A stretch of DNA of 64,000 bases from the NCBI GenBank assembly GCA_964568735.1, contig CAZMRF010000022.1:1-64000 (forward strand), written 5' to 3'. Positions 49,248-57,706 of the stretch are shown piece after piece. The notes beneath the pieces are model-generated. The model saw only the letters and a list, made by a program, of their open reading frames with translations, did no database searches and was not told the DNA's origin. The DNA comes from CAZMRF01 sp964568735. GTDB lineage: Bacteria; Acidobacteriota; Polarisedimenticolia; JACPZX01. A program made the position numbers and the translations under genes. Each line of letters starts with the position of its first letter. Positions within the stretch are counted from its first letter, which is position 1.

Positions 49248-51014
49248 ATGACGACCACGACGGCGACCTCTGATCTCGAATCCCGCTGGGGGGGTCTCCG
49301 CGCGCCCATCGCGGCGGACCTCGCGGCCGGGCTCCTCCTTCTCGTCTTCGGCGTGCTGAAGGCCTACGCGCTCGCCCCCGCGCTCTCCGACGAGAACATC
49401 TACTTCTACATGTGCAGCAGGATCGCGGAAGGAGCCCTCCCCTACCGCGACTTCTTCTTCGCCCATCCCCCCTTCCACCTCATCCCGGGCGCCCTGCTCA
49501 TGGCCATCGGAGGCTTCTCGCTCCCATTGGCCAAGACGATCTCCGCCTTCGCGGCCGCGATGGCCGGCGTTGCGGTCTATCGCGCCGCGCGACGGTGCGG
49601 GCCGATCGCCGCGCTTCTGGCTCTCGTCCTCTTCCTTTTCTCGTACGATCTGCTCCGAGCCTCGAGCCATTACACCGGAGCGAACGAAGCAACCGCACTC
49701 CTCGCATGGTCGCTCGAGCGGGCCCTCGCGAACCGTCCTCGCATCGCGGGCCTTCTCGCGGCATCCGCCGCGCTGACAGCCCTCTACGCCATCCCGGCAG
49801 GCGCCGCCCTCTTCGTCTGCCAGGCCGTGTGGAAAGGGCCCACGTCTCCCCGCCCCGACATGGGGAAGAAGCAAAGTCGGGCCGCTGTCGAATACGCGCT
49901 GGCCTTCACCACGCTGTTCGTCGGCGTGAACCTGCTCTGCCTCGCTCTATTTCGGGCAGACTACTGGGAGCCCGTCTTCCGCTATCACTCCATGAAGCCC
50001 GCCGGAAGCGTGGGGAACCTCGCCCCGACCCTCCGCGGTCTCGCGCGCGAGAACCCGTGGCTCATATGGAGTGCCCCGGCAGCCCTTGCGACCCTCGTGT
50101 GGCTTCGTCCTCGCGAAGGGAGTCTCGCTCCTGCCGACCCGTTCCCTCACGAACCAATCTCGGCGGCGCTGCTCGCAGGTCTCCTCACGACGACGCTCCA
50201 GCTGGCGTGCTTCTCGTTCCTCACTCGCGTGTACCCGTTCTACGCGATCACCGCCTTCCCGGCGCTGGCACTGGCCGGCGGCATCTCGTACACGGCTGCT
50301 CTGCGAGCCGTCGTGAGTCGGCCCATCGAGCTGTTGCTCTCGCGCACTCGCAGCGACGCGGGCGGACCCCAATCCGCCGGCAGCCTTCCTCGGGCAAGCA
50401 GACGCTCCTTCACACGCGCGATGGCGGGGGCCGCCACGTGCGCCGCGATGCTGATCGTACCTCTCCTCCTGCCCCCGCTCTTTCCTTACCAGGAAATCGT
50501 CGCCGTGAAGGGAGTGATCGTACGCCGATACGCCTGGCACGACGCACCGCTTCCGGGATGGATGAACGCGTTCGTCCGCTCTTTTCTTTGGAGCGACGAG
50601 CGCCTGGAAGGAGCCCGGACGCTCGCGGTGACTCGCTCTCTCTGGGCCGAAAGCCGCCGCTTCATGGCGCCCGAGGCGCTGGCCGAGCGCGTCCGCCTGC
50701 TCACACCGGACGACGGCACCGTGTTCGGGGATTCGATCGCGGCGCCGCTCGTGGCGCTCCTGGCGGGGAGGCGGATCGCGCTGGACCACGTGGACACGAA
50801 TTCCCTCAGGTACCGGTCGGGGCTCACGCCGCCCGCGGAGGCCATCGCGGAGCTTGAGACGGCGCCGCCCGCTGTGATCATCGCCCACTCGCGCTGGGGC
50901 ATCTCCGTCGTCCCTGAGATGCGCGATTGGATCAAGTCACGCTACGTGCTCGCCGAGTCCTTCGACGATCCCATCCACGGCCGATACGACCTGTACCTGC
51001 CGAGGGCGCCGTAG
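49248..51014 (+). CDS. GT-C-like membrane glycosyltransferase (paralogue 1)
   Basis: 588 residues from ATG 49248 with GGAAGGG six bases before. Around ten transmembrane helices are visible. The first periplasmic loop contains LSDENIYFYMCSRIAEG, then LPYRDFFFAHPPFHL. This Asp-Glu, Tyr and Pro-rich pattern is typical of the ArnT/PMT (GT39-like) family, which transfers sugars from polyprenyl phosphate carriers in the periplasm. The C-terminal soluble part (about 470-588) includes VFGDSIAAPLVALLAGRRIALD. It is about half identical by eye to the gene at 53872 and presumably arose by duplication. The acceptor is unknown. Confidence 0.85.
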   Translation: MTTTTATSDLESRWGGLRAPIAADLAAGLLLLVFGVLKAYALAPALSDENIYFYMCSRIAEGALPYRDFFFAHPPFHLIPGALLMAIGGFSLPLAKTISAFAAAMAGVAVYRAARRCGPIAALLALVLFLFSYDLLRASSHYTGANEATALLAWSLERALANRPRIAGLLAASAALTALYAIPAGAALFVCQAVWKGPTSPRPDMGKKQSRAAVEYALAFTTLFVGVNLLCLALFRADYWEPVFRYHSMKPAGSVGNLAPTLRGLARENPWLIWSAPAALATLVWLRPREGSLAPADPFPHEPISAALLAGLLTTTLQLACFSFLTRVYPFYAITAFPALALAGGISYTAALRAVVSRPIELLLSRTRSDAGGPQSAGSLPRASRRSFTRAMAGAATCAAMLIVPLLLPPLFPYQEIVAVKGVIVRRYAWHDAPLPGWMNAFVRSFLWSDERLEGARTLAVTRSLWAESRRFMAPEALAERVRLLTPDDGTVFGDSIAAPLVALLAGRRIALDHVDTNSLRYRSGLTPPAEAIAELETAPPAVIIAHSRWGISVVPEMRDWIKSRYVLAESFDDPIHGRYDLYLPRAP

Positions 51015-51327
51015 CCTTCGGCTCAGCGATCCGACCGGGAGGGGGGGCAGTCAGGCGACCAGACCCACGTCGGGCGCTCCTGCTCCGCGCGCGCAGTTGT
51101 ATCCCTGGGCGCCTTCCCGCTTCGTCGACCGGCGGGGCTCGTTCAGCGCTGTCGCATCATCGGATCCAATGCCTGGGCCGGTGGTGGTTTGGTTCGAGCG
51201 CCATGAGCAGGTCCGTCGAAATGGAGAGCAGCCCGCCGGAGCGGAACGAATCGGAGCACGGCCGAAGTCGAATTGTGCCGGAGGGCGATTCTATCCCTCC
51301 GGGAGCGTCTCCTGTATAGCCGCGAGA
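51015..51327. other. Convergent intergenic region with hairpin repeat
   Basis: 313 bases between the first GT-C gene and the ankyrin gene, whose 3' ends face each other. I see no convincing gene. It contains the second copy of the 27-bp hairpin repeat at 51277-51303. Confidence 0.5.
51277..51303. repeat. 27-bp hairpin repeat, copy 2
   Basis: Identical over 27 bases to 48948-48974 (arms 51278-51285 and 51295-51302). Beyond the core both copies keep a looser similarity on the right: GTATAACC and GTATAGCC about 20-30 bases later. Here the hairpin lies between two convergent gene ends, so the embedded TAGAAT would fire antisense to the upstream GT-C gene. Confidence 0.75.
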
Positions 51328-52164
51328 TCATGGGGATGGATCGCCCGGGTCGGCCGCATCAACGGCCCTGATTTCGCCCCCGGCCGCCTCACCTTCCTGG
51401 ACGGCGGAGCCTCTCTTTGCAGCGTTCGAAGAAGTGCAGCTCACGCCGGAGTTTCCCCGCCCCCTGCGGCGGGCCTCGCAGACGAGGCGCGCGATCTCCT
51501 TGTCGCCCCGAAACCAGGCGGCCGCTCGTGCCCCGAAGCCTTCCAGGTTGTCGTTCCAGCGCAGCCCCGGGGCACGCTCCATGAGGAGCTTCATCACATC
51601 GAGGTTGCCTCCAGCAACCGCACCCGTGAGGGCGTTGAGGTGGTCGTTGCTCTCGGCGCAGGGATCGGCTCCCCGATCGAGGAGCTCCCGGACCAGATCG
51701 AGATCTCCCTCTCCTGCGGCCATGATGAGAGGCGTGAGGCCGTTCCACGCGGGCAGACCCGGGTCCGCACCCAGCTCGAGGAGACGCTTCACGGCAGCGG
51801 CCTGACCCTTGTGGATGGCATGCATCAGCGGAGTCCAGCCGTTCACGTGCGTGTCGCGCCGGTCGAGCTGCGCTCCCCCCTGGACCAGCGCCTCGATGGA
51901 GCCGACCCGGCCTGAGCGAGCGGCCCACATGAGGGGTGTGATCCCCCTCTCATCCGTCCCGTCGGGATCGACACCTTTGGCGACGAGCGCCCGGATCTCG
52001 TCCTCTCTCCCGTCGACGGCCGCGCTGGCCATGGGTGTGTCGGGCCGAGGCCGCGCACAGCCCAGCACGCTGCACCCCGTCGCCATCCCTAGCAGCAGGA
52101 GCCACGAAGCCCACCGAGCCGTGCCCCCATCCCTCCGAACCTGGGTACCCTTCGGATCCCGCAT
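51328..52164 (-). CDS. Ankyrin-repeat lipoprotein
   Basis: 278 residues from ATG 52164, with a perfect GGAGGTGA ribosome binding site. A hydrophobic segment WASWLLLLGMATGC ends in a lipobox, predicting a lipid-anchored exported protein. About five ankyrin repeats follow (GITPLMWAARSGRVGSIEAL, GWTPLMHAIHKGQAAAVKRL, GLTPLIMAAGEGDLDLVREL, and two more degenerate). Ankyrin repeats mediate protein binding; a lipid-anchored exported form is uncommon. A membrane-bound regulator gene follows on the same strand upstream. Confidence 0.85.
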   Translation of the reverse strand: MRDPKGTQVRRDGGTARWASWLLLLGMATGCSVLGCARPRPDTPMASAAVDGREDEIRALVAKGVDPDGTDERGITPLMWAARSGRVGSIEALVQGGAQLDRRDTHVNGWTPLMHAIHKGQAAAVKRLLELGADPGLPAWNGLTPLIMAAGEGDLDLVRELLDRGADPCAESNDHLNALTGAVAGGNLDVMKLLMERAPGLRWNDNLEGFGARAAAWFRGDKEIARLVCEARRRGRGNSGVSCTSSNAAKRGSAVQEGEAAGGEIRAVDAADPGDPSP

Positions 52165-52311
52165 GTCTTCACCTCCAGGGTGGATACTGGCGCGGAGGCG
52201 CCCCGGAGACATGAGCGGGCGATGAGCAGGCCGTGAGGAGTGGCTGAGAGACTTGCGGCGGCGGGGGGCTCTAGTGATGAAGTCTGCGAATTCGGGTCGG
52301 AGAGCACACTC

Positions 52312-53724
52312 TCAGGGAGCCGATCGGGGTCGGCGCGTGAGCCCGGCGATGAGGCCGGCGCCGAAGAAGAGCCCCTCGTAGGCGCTCAGGACGGCCCGCG
52401 TGAGAGGCCCCGCGCCGCGTTCGCCGAAGAGAGGCGCGAGGGGATCGAGCCCCACCTGCGATCCCCGGAAGGTGCGGGCCATCACGTCGAGGCTGCTCCC
52501 TCCCAGGTGCCCCCCCATCCACGAGATGACGAGCCCCGCGAGGGCGCAGGTGATCCCCGTCGCCAGGATCGCCCGGAGGCGTGCGAGGCCGTGCGGCGCC
52601 GCCATGCCCCCCTCCGGCCGTGGTGTCGAAAGGCCGTACCCGGCCCCCGCCGCACCGCCCAGGAGGATCCCCTCGAAGGCTCCGCCGACGAGGGAGAGAT
52701 CGCCTCCGAAGAGACCCTCCAGGACCATCCGGCCAACGACGTTGGCCGAGAGGCCGATGAGCCCGCCGCCCGCTGCGCCGAGGAGAATCAACGCAGGCGT
52801 GCGGAAGGATCGGACCACCGCCTCCGCCACCGACAGCCCCGCCCCCACGCCGGCAGCTCCGATGGCGCCAATCGTCGCGCCGACGACGGCAAGTACCAGG
52901 GGCAGGTTGACCCTGGCCTCCACGCCCGAGACGAGATCGATGGCGAGTCCCCCCGCCGCCCCGGCCACGATCCCTGCCAGCGCCCCCCCTAGCGCAGCCG
53001 AGACCCAGCGCGCCCTCACGAGCCGGGCCGCCCGGCGCATCCGCATCCCTGCAAGGAATCGCAGGCTCCGGAGACTCCCGGGCAGGCCCAGAAGCGGCAC
53101 CTCTCCCGCCCCTGGAACCTCCCAGCGCACATCACGCAGGATCGCCCACGCCCTCTCGTGGCCCGGACGCGTTCCGAGGCGATGAAGCGCCTCCCGCGTT
53201 CCGAGCTCGTGGAGCCTCTCGGCCGCCTCGCGCTGGAGATCGTCCTCGGGATCACCGGCGGCACCCGGAGCCAGGAGCTTCGCAAGCTGCTCCTCGAAGG
53301 GATCGGGTGGGCTTCGGACATCGAGACACTCGCTCGCGACAGCCCCGTCAGATCCACTGCGGATCACGGGTACGCCAGCGGCTTCGTCTTCTTCAGTCAC
53401 TCTCTCGAAGACGAACTGGTATCCGTGGCGGGAAACTGTACGGATATAGCGAGGCGAGCGGGGATCGTCGCCGAGCGCGCGCCTGAGCGTCCTGACCGCC
53501 TGGCTGAGCGCGCCGTCGGAGACGACGACGTCGGACCAAACGCTCTCCATGATCTCGTCACGGGTCAGGGCGATGCTACGCCTGTCGATCAACAGGAGCA
53601 GAAGATCGAGGTAGCGCGGGATCAGGGGAATGGGCCGGCCGTGTCGTGCCAGGATCCTCGTGGACGGAGAGAGGACGAACTCGCCGAAGCGGTACCGCTT
53701 CCTCTGTGAATGTGAATCCGTCAT
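52312..53724 (-). CDS. Winged-helix (OmpR-type) regulator fused to a multi-pass membrane domain
   Basis: About 470 residues from ATG 53724; an ATG at 53826 in frame would add 34 residues. Residues about 8-105 form a Trans_reg_C winged helix (YRFGEFVLSPSTRILARHG, LTRDEIMESVWSDVVVSDGA, QAVRTLRRALGDDP, RYIRTVSRHGYQFV). A charged linker (about 105-230) leads to a Gly/Ala-rich membrane domain with about eight helices (ALGGALAGIVAGAAGGLAI, VLAVVGATIGAIGAAGVGAG, ILLGAAGGGLIGLSANVVG and others). It is a CadC/ToxR-like one-component regulator, though those have a single helix; a multi-pass glycine-rich domain is unusual. It lies divergent from the second GT-C gene (148 bases between the start codons). 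Confidence 0.82.
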   Translation of the reverse strand: MTDSHSQRKRYRFGEFVLSPSTRILARHGRPIPLIPRYLDLLLLLIDRRSIALTRDEIMESVWSDVVVSDGALSQAVRTLRRALGDDPRSPRYIRTVSRHGYQFVFERVTEEDEAAGVPVIRSGSDGAVASECLDVRSPPDPFEEQLAKLLAPGAAGDPEDDLQREAAERLHELGTREALHRLGTRPGHERAWAILRDVRWEVPGAGEVPLLGLPGSLRSLRFLAGMRMRRAARLVRARWVSAALGGALAGIVAGAAGGLAIDLVSGVEARVNLPLVLAVVGATIGAIGAAGVGAGLSVAEAVVRSFRTPALILLGAAGGGLIGLSANVVGRMVLEGLFGGDLSLVGGAFEGILLGGAAGAGYGLSTPRPEGGMAAPHGLARLRAILATGITCALAGLVISWMGGHLGGSSLDVMARTFRGSQVGLDPLAPLFGERGAGPLTRAVLSAYEGLFFGAGLIAGLTRRPRSAP

Positions 53725-53871
53725 GCTCCCGCCGAGCCCGGAGGGTGACGCAGACCCGCGAAGGAAGTCCAGCGGGCCCCCTTCGACGCGCTGACTCTGC
53801 AGGTACAGTTGAACAACTTCGGCCATTGACGGTGTTAGGTTGAGCGCTGGGCACCAATCGGGTCTGTACGC

Positions 53872-55731
53872 ATGGGAAACACACAAGCGCAAGGGAACCT
53901 GCCATCACGCCGGAGCCACCTCGCCGCGGATGGCGCCGCGGCGCTCCTTGTGATGGCCTTTGCGCTCATGAAAGCCTACGCGCTCTCGCCCGCACTCTCG
54001 GACGAGAACATCTACTTCTACATGTGTCACAGGATCACGGAGGGGGCCCTCCCCTACCGCGACTTCTTCTTCGCCCACCCGCCGCTTCACCTCCTGCCCG
54101 GCACGCTGCTGATGGCTCTCGTGGGCTTCTCCCTCCCGTTGGCAAAGGCGATCCCGGCCGTAGCAGCCACGCTCGCGGGTGTCGCGATCTACCGGGCGGC
54201 GCGCCGGTGCGGGCCGCTCGCCGCCGTCATGGCCCTCGTCCTCTTCCTCTTCTCCTACGACCTCCTCAGGGCCTCCAGCCACTACACCGGCGCGAGCGAA
54301 GCGACCGCGCTCCTGGCGTGGGCTCTCGAGCGCGCTCTCGCGGGACGGCCCCGGACCGCGGGCATCCTCGCCGCCTCCGCGGGGCTGACCGCTTTCTACG
54401 CGATCCCGGCCGGCGTCGCGCTCTTCATATGGATGGCTTTCGGGAAAGCGCCCACTGCGATCCGCCCCGGCATGGGGCCGGAGAAGTACCGGACGGCACT
54501 CCAATACGCGCTCGCCTACGCCGTGCTCTTCGCGGGCGTTAACGCGATCTGCCTCGGAGTCTTCGGGGCGGATTACTGGGACCCCGTCTTCCGCTACCAC
54601 CTCATGAAGCCGGCCGGGGGCGAAGGCAACCTGGCCGCGGTCCTCCGCGGGCTGACACGAGAGAACCCCTGGCTCCTATGGAGCGGGCCTGCCGCATTGG
54701 CCGGGCTCTTCATGGTCTGGCGCCGTGAGGCAAGAAATCTCCTCCGCGATCCAATCTGGGGTCCGGCGATCGCCGGCCTCCTGACGGCGACGCTCCACCT
54801 GGGCTTCTTCTCGATCCTCACGCGCGTCTACACCTTCTACGCGCTCCCCGCATTCCCCGCGCTGGCGCTCGCGGGAGGCGTCGCCTATGCGAGCGGCCTG
54901 AGCGCAATCGGCGGGGGGATCCGACCCTGGTTTGCTCGACTGAAGCCCATCGCAGCGAGGCTGATCCCTGGGATCTCGCCAGGTGGCCGGCAGACCTCCG
55001 CCACGAACGACGCCCTCGCGAAGCCCGCAGGCAGCACCGCCGGCAGCCACAGGACATCGGGGGATTCCGCACCGGCAGGAGAGATCCAGGCGCGTCATGG
55101 TGCTCGACGCGAGGGCACGCGTGTCAGGTCCTACACGCTGGGTGAGATTTCCGTGGGCGCCGTTCTCGTGGCGATGCCGCTCGTTCTGCCGGCACTCCTG
55201 CCTCTCCAGGGGGTCGATGCGGAAGAAGGAGAAGTGCTTCGGCGCTACACCTGGCGCGACGCTCCAGTGCCGGGATGGCTGAATGGGCTCGTCCGCGGCT
55301 TTCTATGGAGCGACGAGCGCGTGGCCGGTGCGTGGACACCCGCCCTGACGCGCTACCTCTGGCACGAGAGCCGCCACTTCATCGCCCCGGCCCTGCTCGC
55401 CGAGCGGGTTCGGGAGCTGACCCCCGAAGGGGGCACCCTCTTCGGCGATTCGATCGCGGCACCTCTCGTCGCACTCCTCGCGGACAGGCGAATCACCCTC
55501 GACCACGCGGACACCAATGCGATGCGATATCGATCGAGGATCACGCCGCCGGAGGTGGCCATTGCCGATCTGGAACGGGAGCCGCCCGCCGCCATCGTGG
55601 GCAACTCGCGCCGCGGCTTCTTCCTCGTCCCCGAGATGCAGGCGTGGGTCACCTCGCGCTACGCCGTCGCCGCCTCCGCCGACGATCCCATCTACGGCCG
55701 TTACGACCTCTACCTGCGAAGTCGCCCCTAG
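53872..55731 (+). CDS. GT-C-like membrane glycosyltransferase (paralogue 2)
   Basis: 619 residues. The same layout as the gene at 49248: multi-pass membrane protein with SPALSDENIYFYMCHRITEG and ALPYRDFFFAHPPLHLLPG in the first loop and FGDSIAAPLVALLADRRIT in the soluble C-terminus. It has an extra polar insertion at about residues 360-430 (rich in Ser, Ala and Gly). It probably uses a lipid-linked sugar donor in the periplasm. It is divergent from the membrane-bound winged-helix gene, with the start codons 148 bases apart, so both are likely controlled from one intergenic region. Confidence 0.85.
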   Translation: MGNTQAQGNLPSRRSHLAADGAAALLVMAFALMKAYALSPALSDENIYFYMCHRITEGALPYRDFFFAHPPLHLLPGTLLMALVGFSLPLAKAIPAVAATLAGVAIYRAARRCGPLAAVMALVLFLFSYDLLRASSHYTGASEATALLAWALERALAGRPRTAGILAASAGLTAFYAIPAGVALFIWMAFGKAPTAIRPGMGPEKYRTALQYALAYAVLFAGVNAICLGVFGADYWDPVFRYHLMKPAGGEGNLAAVLRGLTRENPWLLWSGPAALAGLFMVWRREARNLLRDPIWGPAIAGLLTATLHLGFFSILTRVYTFYALPAFPALALAGGVAYASGLSAIGGGIRPWFARLKPIAARLIPGISPGGRQTSATNDALAKPAGSTAGSHRTSGDSAPAGEIQARHGARREGTRVRSYTLGEISVGAVLVAMPLVLPALLPLQGVDAEEGEVLRRYTWRDAPVPGWLNGLVRGFLWSDERVAGAWTPALTRYLWHESRHFIAPALLAERVRELTPEGGTLFGDSIAAPLVALLADRRITLDHADTNAMRYRSRITPPEVAIADLEREPPAAIVGNSRRGFFLVPEMQAWVTSRYAVAASADDPIYGRYDLYLRSRP

Positions 55732-55877
55732 GCGCCGGATCCCTGGCTGACTCATCCCCTTTTCATGTGTCGACTTGACCGGGTTCGCCAGCAAACTGAC
55801 CGTCCGATCCAGGGCCTCAACTCGGCCCATTTCGGACATTGGCAACAAGCCTGATCCTCGGCCAGGTGCCATTGCTC

Positions 55878-55898
55878 AGCAAATCCTCATGATTTGCT
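55878..55898. repeat. Inverted repeat AGCAAATC-CTCAT-GATTTGCT
   Basis: Perfect 8-base arms around a five-base loop, in a relatively A+T-rich gap 63 bases before the membrane protein start at 55961. It could be an operator or a transcription pause hairpin. Confidence 0.4.
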
Positions 55899-55960
55899 CA
55901 TGCCGCTCACATGTCGGCCAGGCTACGTTGAAGACCTCACTCATGCACGGAGGCAAGGCC

Positions 55961-56518
55961 ATGGCAGGAAACACGGAAAACGGTGGCGGACGGCGCGGGA
56001 ACCGTTGGAGGATTGCGATCTGGGGCAGCGCAGCGCTCTTGCTGCTGCTGCCCTTGGGGGCGATGCAATTCACCAATGAAGTGAGCTGGGATGAGACCGA
56101 TTTCATCGTCTTCGGCGCCATGCTGCTCGCCGCTTGCGGCACCTACGAGCTGGCAGCGAGGATGACGGGCAATAGCGCGTACCGGGCCGCCGTCGGCGTT
56201 GCGGTCGCGGCAGCATTCATCCTCGTCTGGATGAACCTTGCCGTCGGCATCATCGGGAATGAGGACAATCCCGCCAACTTGATGTATGGCGGAGTGCTCG
56301 CCATCGGGATCATCGGTGCCGTCATCGCGCGCTTCCAGCCACAGGGAATGGCACGCGCACTGATGACGACGGCGCTCGCCCAGACGTTGGTCGGCGTGAT
56401 CGCCCTGGCCATGGGATCGGTCGAGGCCTTCGTACTGACGGCGTTCTTCGCCGCGCTGTGGCTCACATCGGCCGAGCTGTTTCGGAAAGCGGCGCGGGAG
56501 CAAGTTCCCGCGGGCTAG
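55961..56518 (+). CDS. Multi-pass membrane protein, probably acquired
   Basis: 185 residues from ATG 55961 with GGAGG seven bases before. Five hydrophobic helices, for example IWGSAALLLLLPLGAMQF, FIVFGAMLLAACGTYELAAR, AAVGVAVAAAFILVWMNLAVGIIG and LAIGIIGAVIARF. The protein and its upstream gap have lower G+C and different codon choice from the neighbours. The sequence style (EDNPANLMYGGVLAIGIIG) resembles small membrane proteins common in sphingomonads and other Proteobacteria. Function unknown. Confidence 0.75.
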   Translation: MAGNTENGGGRRGNRWRIAIWGSAALLLLLPLGAMQFTNEVSWDETDFIVFGAMLLAACGTYELAARMTGNSAYRAAVGVAVAAAFILVWMNLAVGIIGNEDNPANLMYGGVLAIGIIGAVIARFQPQGMARALMTTALAQTLVGVIALAMGSVEAFVLTAFFAALWLTSAELFRKAAREQVPAG

Positions 56519-56619
56519 CGCGATCGTTGGGCGCACTTGAATGCAGGGATAGACGAGGGCAGTGGGGTCGCCCGGAGCGACGACGTGCGCCGAGTGATCC
56601 GGTGGACGTAAGGCGTAGA

Positions 56620-56658
56620 CACGAAGGGCGCTTCCGGTAATCGGGAAGCGCCCTCGTG
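56620..56658. terminator. Strong hairpin in the gap before the pseudogene 3' end
   Basis: Arms CACGA(A)GGGCGCTTCC (56620-56635) and GGAAGCGCCCTCGTG (56644-56658), a 15-bp stem with one bulge and an eight-base loop. No T tract follows on either strand. It lies between convergent ends and may stop transcription with Rho or stabilise 3' ends. Confidence 0.4.
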
Positions 56659-56701
56659 ATCCAAGCCGATCAATCCCGGCTCGAGGCCGGATGTGAACCG
56701 G

Positions 56702-57620
56702 TCATCCGCGCAGGAAAGCTGCCTCCAGCGCGCCCTGGATGATGGCCTTCGACTCGGCGAGGTGGGCCTTCGATTCGGCATCCGTCACTCGGGACATCGC
56801 ACCGTCGATCCTCCCGCCGATCTGCATGAGGTCATAGCGGGCGAGCGTAATCGCCTCCGCCGGAGCCTCGGGGAGATCCCCCTTGGCGAGGCCCACGAGA
56901 TAGGCGGCTGCTGTCGCTGCAGCGCGCGGCGGAAGGAGTTGATGGAGCCCGCCGTGCCGCCGGGGCCGATCTCCGTCCAGATGTTGTCCCTCAGGGTGCC
57001 GAAGATCTCGGCCAGCTCCACGTGTTAGCCCGCGATCTTGGTGTCCATGTCCACCACGCGGTCCAGGAGGAGCGGGTGGTAGAGGCGGGCCAGCGCCAGG
57101 TCCTGCATGGCGAGGACCGTGTTGTGAACGGGGTAGTCGAGCCTCTCCAGCAGGATGTACCAGCTCAACGTCCCGAGGCGCTCGGAGGCGAGCCGGTTGA
57201 CCACCTCCGGCTTGAAGTTGAAGGCGTCCGCGGCGAAGAGGTAGTCGTTGAGCCACTTCAGGGCGCGCCGCTGATCGGCGGCCGCGACGGGCTCGTAGGG
57301 GACCCGCCCGCCGGGATCACCGGCGTGCTGCCGGTTGTGCATGACTCCGCCCACGTACTTCGTCACCGACATGATCGCCGGGAAGTACTCCGCGATGCCC
57401 CGGTTGAAGGCCCGCCGCACGGAGCGGATCCCCCGCGAGCTTCGTCGAGGCGAAGAGCGAGTCCGAGAAGGATCGCTCCACGGCCTTCATCATGGGCTTG
57501 TTGCCCTCGGCGCTGAATTCGAGTAGACGGTGAAGAGGCCTTCGTGCTTCGTGAAGTCCTTGATGACCTCGTCGAAGGTCTTGTCCTTCTTGGCGCCCCC
57601 GTCCGGCCCGCCTGGGCTAT
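56702..57620 (-). pseudogene. Decayed zinc-dependent metalloprotease (DUF5117/DUF4953 type)
   Basis: Fragments of one protein are scattered over different frames of the minus strand. Upstream of 57500 is KTFDEVIKDFTKHEGLFTVY, the family's N-terminal region. After a frame change comes NKPMMKAVERSFSDSLFAST. Then a jump leads to AEYFPAIMSVTKYVGGVMHNRQHAG (57025-57420). An in-frame TAA at 57027-57025 interrupts it, the same frame continues as LAEIFGTLRDNIWTEIGPGG, and a further frameshift near 56930 leads to the intact C-terminus (YLVGLAKGDLPEAPAEAI...) ending at 56702. The catalytic HExxH region is missing, so a large internal deletion has occurred. The 5' end has no start codon. This gene is non-functional. 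Confidence 0.85.
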
Positions 57621-57706
57621 CCTCGGCTCATCCCCCGCGCGCGGCCCGTGATCGCTCCGGGGCGCTCGGGGGATGGTGGCTGCGCTGGACCGGCGAGGAG
57701 GTTGGA

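Noticed and set aside
55775..55960. Upstream extension of the membrane protein frame to 55775
   Set aside because: The extra 62 residues have no similarity or signal and the GGAGG site matches ATG 55961.
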